This document shows, piece by piece, positions 54,812 to 64,000 of a DNA stretch of 64,000 nucleotides. Location of the stretch: NCBI GenBank assembly GCA_026873275.1, contig JANTUC010000003.1, positions 2,232,001 through 2,296,000 on the forward strand, given 5' to 3'. Both the position numbers and the translations under genes were made by a program. Under the pieces are notes generated by a model. The model worked only from the letters and a program-made list of their open reading frames with translations, made no database searches and was not told where the DNA came from. Each line of letters begins with the position of its first letter. Within the stretch, counting starts at the first letter, position 1. This stretch comes from Pseudopithomyces maydicus. Lineage: Eukaryota > Ascomycota > Dothideomycetes > Pleosporales > Didymosphaeriaceae.

Positions 54812-57563
54812 CTAGATGCGCGCTGAGAATCCCCCATTCAATTTCCAGGGTCCCTTTACCGTGACCGTGCTGGATGCAGTATCCAGCGTGGACGAGTCGC
54901 CCAAATCAGCAGTGGAGACGCTCTTCTGACCAAGAACCTTCCATTCCTTGACGGTGATGCTCTCCCCATTCAACCCAGGATAGTCCCATGTGCCACCGAT
55001 CGTCAATTCACCGTTGTCGTAGCTCAGTTCGAGCTCGGAAATCTTCGGTTGCTCCAGCTTCTCGCCCTCGTCGAGGTACAAGCGACCCTTGGCCTTGCCG
55101 TCGGCATCCGGAGCGACGATGAAGACGAAGTCCTCTTTGCGAACTTGGGCGGTTGTGTTGGCGCTGTTCGCGCGTTCTGGGATGATGGTACCGCCGCGGA
55201 TATGCACTGGGATGTCGGTCCAAGAAACGCCGGTCTCTGTGACATTGGCACCCTTGCCTTCGACACGTTCGCCGGTCCAGTAGTTGTAGAACGTATCTTC
55301 CGGTAGATAGTAAGTCACTGCGTCGGAAAAATCAGTCGTCACTGGCGAGATCAATAGCGCATCACCATAGAACCACTGATGCTGGATGCCGAATGTGTTT
55401 TCATCTTCTGGGTAGAGAAAGAACAGGGGATTGATCATGGGCGTTCCCTCGGTGGTCTGGTAGTAAAGCGCGGTATATGCGTAGTCGATCAACTTATACC
55501 GCGTGTCGATGGCCTTTTTAGCAGCAGCAGTCGTGAGAGGCCATTGATAATATTCTTGCGGTATGGACGAGTATTCTGCATGGTTACGGTAGAATGGTTG
55601 GAAGGCCCCAAGTAAAGCCCAACGCGCACACATCTGCTCATTTGCGTTGCCATTGAAACCGCAGACATCGGAGCCGACCATTGGCATTTGGTGCATAGCC
55701 ACCCAGGCAAGCATTTGACGGATCGACACACGATAATGTTCCCAGCTCGATTCGTTATCACCAAACCAGTGCGTTGCTTTGCGACCAGTGCTGGCGAAAG
55801 TTGAGCGAGTGAGGACCATGGGGCGCAGACCGGGTCGACGAGCAAGCATGGCGTCATATGTCACTCGGGACATGGAATGGCCGTGCAGGTTGTGGGTATC
55901 GAACTGTACAGTTCCATCATAGTTGGTATTATTTGTCCAGATAGTCGAGCCATAAAGTTCGCCTACGTGGTTCACAGGGTCGTATACAGAACGGAATAGG
56001 TTTCGGTCAGGGAGGCCCTTATGTTTACCGTCGCTAGTTTGACGGGCACGAAGCGCTCCATTGTCTGGTTGAAAATCCGCTGGGAAACCTGGAATTGGGC
56101 GGCCAGTATTGGGTCGCGGGTCGTGCGCGGGCAAGGGAGGGTTGCCGTCCGGATCTGAGGGATTGCAGTCCAAATCTCCGCAGAAGTTTGAAGCCTCGTT
56201 CATGTCAACCCATATACCGTCTAGGTCGATACCGGATTCTGCGCTGAAGGTTCGTGCGATTTGATCAGCCCACCATTCTGAGGTATTCGGTGCAAGCCAA
56301 TCAGGCCAGACAACGGTTCCGGCCCATTGTCTACCCAGGTAGTCTGAACCATCGGCATTCTTGAAAAATACGTCCATCTCATGACCTTTGACATATGGAT
56401 CATAGCTAGTGTTACGCTGAATTCCGGGGTCGAGGATGAGGACATATCGTTGCCCTCGAGAATGCAGAGTATCGATCATCTCGCGCATCTTGTGAATAGG
56501 GAAGCGGAGATTGTCGGTGGTGAAATCCTGACGGAGGTTCATATAGTCAATATCGGTCCACATGACTTCCAAAGGAATGCCAGCAGCGGAGTAGTTGCCG
56601 ACAACTTCTGCGACCATGTTGACATCCCAGTAGCCATACTTGCACTGGTGGTTACCGAAGGTCCAGTAGGGGAACATGGCGGAGTAACCGACCGTGTCGG
56701 CATACTGCTTCGATACCTGGCTGGGTTCTTTGCCAGCCAAGAAGTAGAAGTCAAGAACACCACCGATGGTGTTGTACTCCAGATATTGATCGCCAGATTC
56801 AGTGACATTGAGTTTTACGGCCATACCATTCGCATTGAGCAGAAAGACACCATGGGTACCTTTGGCGCCCCGGTGATCAAAATAGACCGGGTGCGAGCCG
56901 TATAGATTGGAGTTGGTTGGTATAAAAGGCGACTCTGAATTCCAGAGAGTGCGACGGTAGTCGACGTTGGGCAAACGGAAGGGGTCGCTGTGTTCACCAA
57001 ATCCGTAAATGTTTGGATTCTTGGGTAGGCTGGTCCGTAGGCGAAGATATTGCGACTCAAAGATCAATTGAGCACCTGAAGTGTCGAATAGAACCTCGCC
57101 ATTCTCCTTGCGCGTAACCTTGAACGAGAAGGGCTTCTCAACGAGGGCAAATTCTAGTTGAGCGTCGGCGGAAGAAGTCTTGCCGTTCTCAGGTCGCTCG
57201 AACAGCGACTCTTGCACCTGATAGACTTGCTCATCTTTATCGTAGATATGGACGTGTAAACGATCCTCTATAAATGTTTCAGTGAATGGTTTCCCCAGGC
57301 CATGTCATGTACAACTTACGGGATTGGTGCTCCACGACCAGCTTCAAGTCTTTCAGGTCCGTGCCGTAGACATCACAAGCGTCACCGGCAAGAGATAGGT
57401 CGGCAGTAAGGCCCGAATCAGACTGGACCACATTGGAAGCCTGGTATCCAGGACAATCGCCGACTACGCTACGGCGCGCAGGCGAGGGATCTGAGGACGT
57501 AGGAATAGCAGAGGCAAGGCGCGCACAGGCAGCCAGGCCGACAGCTAGGGACTGGAGTCGCAT
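54812..57563 (-). CDS. Secreted GH31 alpha-glucosidase
   Basis: Releases glucose from maltose and starch ends. Exons 57563-57320 and 57267-54812 (52-nt intron) give 899 aa. Signal peptide MRLQSLAVGLAACARLASA, then the GH31 N-terminal beta domain (IYGFGEHSDPF). The catalytic nucleophile lies in GIWVDMNEASNF (about residue 435) and the acid/base in HWFGDNESSW (about 583). GNHQCKYGYWD and MWTDIDYM are family motifs. Many N-glycosylation sites. The gene resembles Aspergillus agdA-like and other extracellular alpha-glucosidases. Confidence 0.95.
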
Positions 57564-58998
57564 GGTATCAGTGCTGGTGTGTTGTTATCCGGGCACCAGT
57601 CAAAGAGGCGAGTCGACGCGCGGAGCGTACCGCGGGAGACCAGGGCTTTAAGTATAGCGATGTGGGGGCGGAGCGCACTCGCGCGTGAAGTGGGAGTTGA
57701 TGGCTAGGTGACAGCGACAGCGACAGGGGTGCCTTCAATCATCACCAGGAACCTCAAGCCCTGCTGGCCTCGTGCCCCGTATTTGCTGATCACTCGCCCG
57801 CCTTCTGGCTTGACCCCGGATTTTCGCGCGCCACGGCCGTTGGGTACCTGCCTACCTTGTTGGTGCTGCAAGACTAGCGGTGATGTGGGCGGCCGGCATC
57901 AACACAGATGTGCGCCTCACCGTACCCGGATTTGGCAGGGGGCGGGCTGCATGCATATCGTACCTTTTCAGCGTGCAGGCGGGCGATCATTTACCAGGAG
58001 CAGGGGTGGGTAGCCTGATGACGCAGATGGAGTCGTTTGTTGATATACCTACCTAGGCACTGTACTGCACACAGCCCTATTGTGCCCCGACCCATGGGTT
58101 CCTTGAGACGGGTACACAGACAAAAAGCACACAGTAACGGGGGAGAACTATGGCGACAGGATTTTTCAAGTTCATGGCATGCTTGGTGGACAGCTACCGG
58201 CCAGACACATGTCCGGGTGTCACGGCCATCTTGCAACCTTCTGCTTGCGTGAATGAGGTCACAGCAGAACTCGCGCGAGACCTGCTCTGGAAAGGGGAGG
58301 CAATGCTAGAGGCAAACTACGGATGGCTTACCACCCAAGGAAGTACCCCGAGATGGGTCTCCATTGCTTGTGGCACGCACCCATGCAGCAGCAGAACTCG
58401 TGATGTTGTGTTGTAGTCGTAGTGCATCAGCAGGAGAGGTGCGCTCTTATGCCGAGTATCGAATCAGCGCTGCGCTGAGCGATCCGTCTCCGCGGCCGCC
58501 ACGTGATTGGTCGGTTTCCAAGCTTGCTGCATTGCACGACATGAACAATATGCAAACATGCGCCTGTTGTGGAGGGCAGATACTTCTTTGCGCGGCTCGT
58601 TTCATGGCCCACGCGGAGATGGTGCCGTAATAGCCCGTCGCTCTTCTATGCTCTCCAGTAGGCATTGTGCCATGTTGCACTCACCACCGCGAGTGTGCCC
58701 AAGCCATGTTTGCCTAGAGACCGCCGTGTTCTAGCGTTGGGTCCTGTCTAACTACCGTAGGTAATAGTTATTGCACTGGCCGACTTAGGGAAGCAGGGAG
58801 GCTACCATCACATTACACCGCCCAGGGACTGGGGTAGGTAGCGCGAGCATCACGAGGATGACTATGGATAGCGTGTACCTTACCACAGCATCAGACTAGT
58901 AGATCACACATGAGAAAGGGTACACCCAGATACTGTGTGCAAGTTGCATGCTTTATTGATATTTCGAATGTGTCCGCGCCAACCTAGACCCTACATGC
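57564..58998. other. Alpha-glucosidase promoter and P450 3' flank
   Basis: 1.4 kb without a supported gene. A TATA-like CTATACTTAAAG (minus strand, about 57648-57659) lies some 90 nt before the glucosidase ATG. Remaining frames are short and without motif. Confidence 0.4.
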
Positions 58999-60705
58999 TC
59001 ACTCTTCGAAAGCAACCTCACACCCAAATTTACATGCGTGAGTGAATTTCATCACCCCCACCCACTCCCTGTCATCTTTGCTCTCCAGCCTTTCGAATCT
59101 TCCTGCGAGCTTCGCCAGAATATATGCCGCCTCTGCTAGACTTTTCTCCCTTCCCATGCAATTGCGCGGTCCACCACCGAATGCCATGAACTCCCATTGA
59201 CCAGGCTTGATGGTATTCCAACGATGTGGGTTGTAAGTCTCTGCGTCGGCACCATATATAGATGATTCCCGATGCAAAGCAAATAAAGACGCCTGTACCC
59301 GTGTTCCAGCTTTGACTAAAATGGGAGAGATGCCCGAGGGGCCACCACCGGTAGGAAGAATGGTATCGCGAACGGCGACGCGGTCTAAAGCAGGAAATAC
59401 AGGATAAAGACGAAGCGCTAGAAATTAAGGGTTAGTCTGACATGATATGGAGGGACTGCCAAGGTCTTACATTCGGAAAGTATGTTCTGAATGATTTCGT
59501 TGCTTCTCAACCCATCGAACGTAAACAAGTCGTCACCACATTTCAACACTTCCTCTCGTAGCTCGTTCCAGAGCGTAGGGTTCCGTGAAAGCGCCCGAAT
59601 TGTGTTGCTCGTAAGCACTGATGTTGTGTCCTGAGCTCCTATGATTCCTTGAACTAACATGTTCCGGACAAGCGTCCGGTCTTCTGTCTGTGCGAGGAGC
59701 ATTTCAACTCCGACCTGGTCTTTTGCCGCTTTTTTCTCCGCCTTCGAAGCTTTCTTGATGTGGAATTCGACGAAATTGTGGACCTTAATGCACGATTCTT
59801 TGAACTTGCTCATCGGCAGAAGCCAGTTGAGCCGGCCAGTCAGGATTCTCATACCGATGCCTTGCATACCGTCTGCCCAGGTATTCTATCATATTGTGAA
59901 TGGTCAGCGTACATTCTGGGATACGACACTGTAATCTGTACATGCCACTGTCTGCTAAGGAACAGCATGGCTTGTGCGAAGAGACGCATTTACTATGCGC
60001 CCGAGAACGTACCATGAAAGCATCGCGGGAAAGAGGTACGTCCTGATGTGGATTCGTGGCATCGTATCCGATCGTGAAGTGTAGAGCGTTGTTCATGAAC
60101 TGCAACGAACCGGATCAGCAACGGCATTTAAGAAATCATTAGTATGCCTGCCACTCACGGCTTTTAACAGAAGCGGGTGCATATCGAAGCTCTTCCCAAC
60201 AGGGATTTGGTTTATAAGATCATCAACAATCCCGGCATAAAAGTCGAGATTGGCCACGCTACTCTTCGCAAATGCAGGTCTATACAGCTTCCGTGGTAGC
60301 CTCCAGCCATCGCCATCTTCAGTCAATATACCACGCCCGGTAAACGGAATAAATGAATCTTGTCTCCAATTGACACTGTAGTCGTTATTCACACTAGCAA
60401 AAACCTTTTGTATGTTGGCAGGCTCGGATGTGACGATTTGGCTTGGTGAAATCCAAGGTTTGACGATGAAAGTTTTCCCGTACTTGAGACGGTTGCGCTG
60501 CAGGAAAGATGCATCCCCAAAAACTGGATAACGTAATCTATTTTCATGAAAGGGTCGATTCCGCGAAATTCAGGAGGAGACGCGAAGCCATTTTTCCGAG
60601 CTTGGGCTTCTGACCGCTTATTCCGCACAAAAACTGCGAGGAAAAAAAGACGGTAAACATCAAGCCCGCCGCAACTGTTGGGCTTTGCAGCAAGTGGATC
60701 CCCAT
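58999..60705 (-). CDS. Cytochrome P450, CYP52-like (fatty-acid/alkane hydroxylase type)
   Basis: Exons 60705-60159, 60099-60013, 59885-59471 and 59417-58999 give 489 aa after two one-base corrections. Starts MGIHLLQSPTVAAGLMF with a membrane helix, then RNKRSEAQARKNGF. Oxygen motif GIIGAQDTTSVLT, K-helix SESLRLYP (ExxR across a splice site), PERF-region YNPHRW, and the heme loop FGGGPRNCMGREKSLAEAAY with the ligand Cys near residue 437. NWRQDSFIPFTGRGI and GDASFLQRNRLKYGKTF are typical of CYP52/CYP63-type omega-hydroxylases. Frame breaks: one base short in the A run 60642-60648, and one in the C/A runs 60515-60523. With both restored exon 1 is exactly 183 codons. Confidence 0.9.
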
Positions 60706-61566
60706 CCTGTCGTATCTGGGTGAGTGAGACTCGTTTCAGTTCATCCTGTGTTCAGCGCATCGTCCAGCTTAATATTCAAGTCGTGCAAATAGGCTTAGGC
60801 CGCTCGGACCAAAGCCAACCCGATACGAACATTGCTCTACTTGGGTAATGTAGCTCACATCAGCCCTAGGTCTTTAGTTTCTTGGGTTTTACGCCTGGGT
60901 GTATGAACAGACAGATGATCGCAGAAGGTCCACAAGCTGCTTGATCACAGGTAAAGGCGAGGTTGGGGAGCGAGTCTTTGCCTGGACTAGATGACATACA
61001 TAACATCCAAATAAAAAGGTCGAACACTACATGTTTTTCGCAGCTAGTCGCTACGATGCTTCGTTTGTGCAAAAGTAGAAGTGGAGTCTTCACAGTGCCT
61101 GCAAGGGTTTTTGAAACTAACTGTAATCTCTCGTGCGAGACTTGCCGAGTCGACTGCTCTTGTGGGACGAGTCTTGTTTTAGAAGATTGGCCGTGTCCCG
61201 TTCGGCAGGAACTCAGTGGCGCTCTCGGCGAATATTGTAGCTATAGTAGCTACTATACGGGAAATGGGCAGCATGTTGTGCTGTGATAACATACATTTAC
61301 TCTTTCAGGAAGATACACTCACGGCTACGGTGAAAAAGAACACCATGATGGGGATTTTGCGATCGTCCCCGCGGTTGCACATTGCCATTTCGTGAACACT
61401 GTGGGTGGTGGGGATATCTTTTATTGGACGAGATACTCGTAAACACAGAATCATCGTAGGAAAACCGCTTTGGGTAAAATCAGCCGATGACGTAATGACA
61501 CTGTAGGCAACGCTAACTCCAGAGCATGCGCACCTCAAACATTTCGAAGCATATCAATTCAATTGG
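60706..61566. other. Divergent promoter region
   Basis: Between the P450 and the phosphatase. No gene or element recognised. Confidence 0.4.
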
Positions 61567-62352
61567 ATGTTTTTGACGCGCAATCGGCTAAGACTATCGT
61601 GTATCCTGTTATCTGCAATCTCCTTTGCCATATTTTCCCCCTCGTTGTTCCTGCGCTCCACGATGCCCCGCCGTGGGACCAAGTCGAACGTCGGCAGCGA
61701 CGCGACAACCACCACGACCACACTTTCCCAGAAGACTGCCTGGCCAGCGACTTTCACAGATGGATTGCCGCTGCCAAAGATTGTCGTGTTCGACCTGGAC
61801 TACACTCTCTGGCCGTTCTGGGTAGACACACATGTTACAGGCCCGCTCAAGGCGCAGGAAGGCGGACTCAAAGTCAAGGATCGATATGGCGAGGGGTATG
61901 GCTTTTACTCGGACGTTGGAGGAATATTAGAGGCTGTATGAAATCCTTCTGGCAATTTATTGCGAATGACGATGCTGATTGGTCCTTCACAGCTCAAATC
62001 GAAAGAGATACTCATCGGCGCCGCCTCGCGCACGCATGCACCAGATCTCGGTCGCGAAATGCTCAAACTCCTCAAGATACCCAGCTCTTCTGCATCTTCC
62101 TCCTCTTCCCAGCGCGCCATAGATTACTTCGACTACCTACAAATATACCCCGGCAACAAGCAAACGCATTTCGAGCGCATACATCGAGATTCGGGGATTG
62201 CGTATGAGGAAATGCTCTTTTTCGACGATGAGAGCAGGAATAAAAATGTGGAGGTATTGGGTGTAGTCATGCAGCTAGTGAGAGACGGAGTGACCATGGA
62301 TGAGATTGACAAGGGTGTGCAAAGCTGGCGGAAGAGACATAACAGGGTGTGA
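61567..62352 (+). CDS. Magnesium-dependent phosphatase-1 (MDP1), HAD family
   Basis: Exons 61567-61935 and 61993-62352 give 242 aa. HAD nucleophile motif VVFDLDYTLWPFWVDTHV, then GAASRTHAPD (second motif) and LFFDDESRNKNVEV (acidic motif), the order seen in MDP1, a phosphatase linked to repair of glycated amines. From the first ATG there is a hydrophobic lead (LSCILLSAISFAIFSPSLFL) that could be a signal anchor. The ATG at 61663 (MPRRGTKSN) gives the usual cytosolic form of 210 aa and may be the real start. Confidence 0.87.
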
Positions 62353-62885
62353 GATTGAAAGCGGTAGGACGAAGAGACACAAGGCGTGGGATCGAGAGCG
62401 CTTGGGACCAGGTACAGAAGAACCAATTTTATTTGATATCTAGCTAAATCTACTTTTGAAACTAGTCTGCACACTTTCAATACTTTTGAAGCGGGGTATC
62501 CAAACGCATCGACACGCGTTGAGCAATTTCGTACATACGTGGTCCATATGGCTCCTATGCGGTATGGGTCTAATATCCTAACAGACCAATTAGGTACCTT
62601 GTTTGATAGAGCGATTGCTATCATTATAGACATAGACGTCGGGCTCAACTCGTCCACCTTTACTTTGATAATTGATAAAAGCGTTGAGAAATTAGGTCCT
62701 TCCGCCTTTACCACAGAGGCCGTGCACACTCCCGTTTGCTGGTTGGGCATCTTTATAAAGGTCCTACAGCTCCCTCTTTATCTCCCTTGCAACTCTTCCA
62801 CTACACTCTGACTTCAGTCTTGGTACTCCATACACTCATTTTCCAACCCTCACATTCCAAACCCTCAATTTCCAAACACCACAAC
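62353..62885. other. Promoter region of the secreted-protein gene
   Basis: Contains a TATA box (62754-62759) and a C/T-rich leader with repeated ACTC and TTTCCAA-like words (62800-62880). Confidence 0.45.
62754..62759 (+). promoter_or_regulatory. TATA box of the small secreted protein gene
   Basis: TATAAA within CTTTATAAAG, about 130 nt before the ATG at 62886, followed by a pyrimidine-rich leader. Predicted from sequence only. Confidence 0.45.
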
Positions 62886-63601
62886 ATGCGCTTTCTTACC
62901 TTGTTCGGTACTCTTGCTGCCCTCGCCATCTCTGCCCTGTCGATCGCGCTCCCTGACGATCAGGGTGCCGTGGCTGCTTCATCGGTCGAGGGTGCTGGAG
63001 GACTTTCCAATTACCACGGCGACCCACGATCGGATGCAGCGGTACAAGATACTACTGTTGCAGCACCCGAAGCTCAAGTGGCCCCAGTTCTCGAGGCAAA
63101 CGCAGTGAATGACAGAGCAACAATCAACTGCGGTTACGCATACGAGAGCACTGGCTTACGGGGCACACAAATTCCTCTCGTATTCCCTACCAGCGATGGC
63201 GACGACCACATCGTGGCCTCTATGGCAAGCACCATTGTACCTTGGGGCTGCACGTGTTACTTTATGAGGTGAGTCGTCCAATTGATTTTCACAAACATGA
63301 CTGACTTCATGCGCAGATCCTCTTGGTGCTACGACGGACCGTAAGTGATGCTGGAGATTGATCCCTGCAGTCATTGTAAACGTGTTGTTTGAAGCACTCA
63401 ATTGAATGTTTCACACATCCATTGACACAAGACACACTCGTCGCATCTTTGTTCAATGTTTTCTTGGACCTAAGCTGACTTTTTACCTTCAATTGTAGAG
63501 ATTCCGAAGACTACACCTTCAAGACCGGGATGATGCAAGGGAATCTTCCATTCAGAAGCGCATGTGTGAAGTGCATTGAGTCGGGACGGAAATCATCTTA
63601 A
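62886..63601 (+). CDS. Small secreted cysteine-containing protein
   Basis: Family not recognised. Exons 62886-63268, 63317-63340 (24 nt) and 63499-63601 join in frame to 169 aa. Signal peptide MRFLTLFGTLAALAISALSIA, a Ser/Ala/Asp-rich pro-like segment (about residues 22-75), then a C-terminal domain of ~90 residues with six Cys: NCGYAY, GCTCYF, SSWCYDG, ACVKC. The six could form three disulfides. The tiny middle exon codes the SSWCYDG block. Size, signal peptide and Cys pattern fit a candidate effector or antimicrobial peptide-like protein; this is inference. Confidence 0.78.
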
Positions 63602-64000
63602 GTCAAGCGCTGCATCTTTCGGAGTTGGTCATGGGTATACGGTATTTGGCTTCAAAGCATGTGAAGTGCCTACGTGTTTGAAAATCAACACTATCACAAG
63701 CGAATACTCCATAGTCCTTCCACTACGGCAAATGATCAATAATACCTGACCTTTTTCTCTTAATCAGAATTGACAAGGTGCAAATATATGCTAAGAGTGA
63801 TGGTTCATCTCTTGCCCTTAGAGTAGTCTGACAAAGCTGCGTTGAAGAGATATGAATTACGAAAACAGATATCTTTCCTTCTCTTCCAGATACGCCAGAG
63901 TGAGACTGTCCAGAAGCGTACATCGAGTACTTTGCAATTGGGCCTGACACTGGCAACAGATCACAGTTTCCACGAGGCATGCTTAAAGTAACCGTCAGAG
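63602..64000. other. 3' flank, nothing recognised
   Basis: End of the window; no gene supported. Minus-strand frame at 63723-63980 has no motif. Confidence 0.4.

Noticed and set aside
1..64000. CRISPR arrays, transposons, long terminal repeats, biosynthetic backbone genes
   Set aside because: No spaced direct repeats, transposase or reverse-transcriptase motifs, and no PKS, NRPS or terpene synthase seen; the two P450s and the ABC pump alone do not make a metabolite cluster.

Overview
The window is nuclear DNA of a filamentous ascomycete (Pezizomycotina). I infer a Dothideomycete, probably Pleosporales, from the gene families and style, but no marker here proves the order. Evidence: coding sequences are broken by many short introns (about 49-150 nt, GT..AG with CTRAC-like branch sites), genes are monocistronic on both strands, and the families are typical of moulds: Zn2Cys6-type regulator, HET-type protein, PDR ABC transporter, two P450s, TauD dioxygenase, GH31 glucosidase and a small secreted cysteine protein. 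There are no prokaryotic operons, no CRISPR array, no transposon and no tRNA or rRNA that I could recognise.

Layout. 1-4.05 kb: end of an MFS transporter, an unknown 281-aa gene, and a UBC8/UBE2H-type E2. 5.3-10.1 kb: panB (pantothenate synthesis), ATG12 (autophagy), DBF4 (S-phase kinase subunit). 11.4-23.8 kb: an unknown 228-aa gene, a HET-like protein, a RING-H2 E3, a fungal transcription factor and a large F-box/zinc-ribbon protein. 24.3-33.6 kb: a CYP58-like P450, a secreted yellow/major-royal-jelly protein, a C3HC zinc-finger protein (Rsm1/NIPA type), MET22/HAL2 nucleotidase and a PI-PLC-X-like protein. 34.6-47.1 kb: an SNQ2-type PDR transporter, PEP carboxykinase, and a TAPT1/Emp65 membrane protein. 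47.3-52.7 kb: quinone oxidoreductase, PuuE-type polysaccharide deacetylase/allantoinase, TauD dioxygenase and a broken Dal5-type permease, resembling a nitrogen/sulfur scavenging group. 53.0-63.6 kb: NCS6/CTU1, secreted alpha-glucosidase, a CYP52-like P450, an MDP1 phosphatase and a small secreted protein.

Most genes are unrelated housekeeping or accessory genes. The one plausible functional group is the 47-53 kb block. Intergenic spaces are mostly divergent promoters of 0.2-1.4 kb.

Two things stand out. First, the UBC8-like gene appears to contain an 8-nt exon and a single-nucleotide exon (position 3712) that restores a conserved Met codon. Second, at least eight otherwise conserved genes carry one-base frame breaks, nearly all in homopolymers, which most likely reflects sequencing errors. 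Exon coordinates below were derived by hand from splice sites, frame and family conservation; none has transcript support here.
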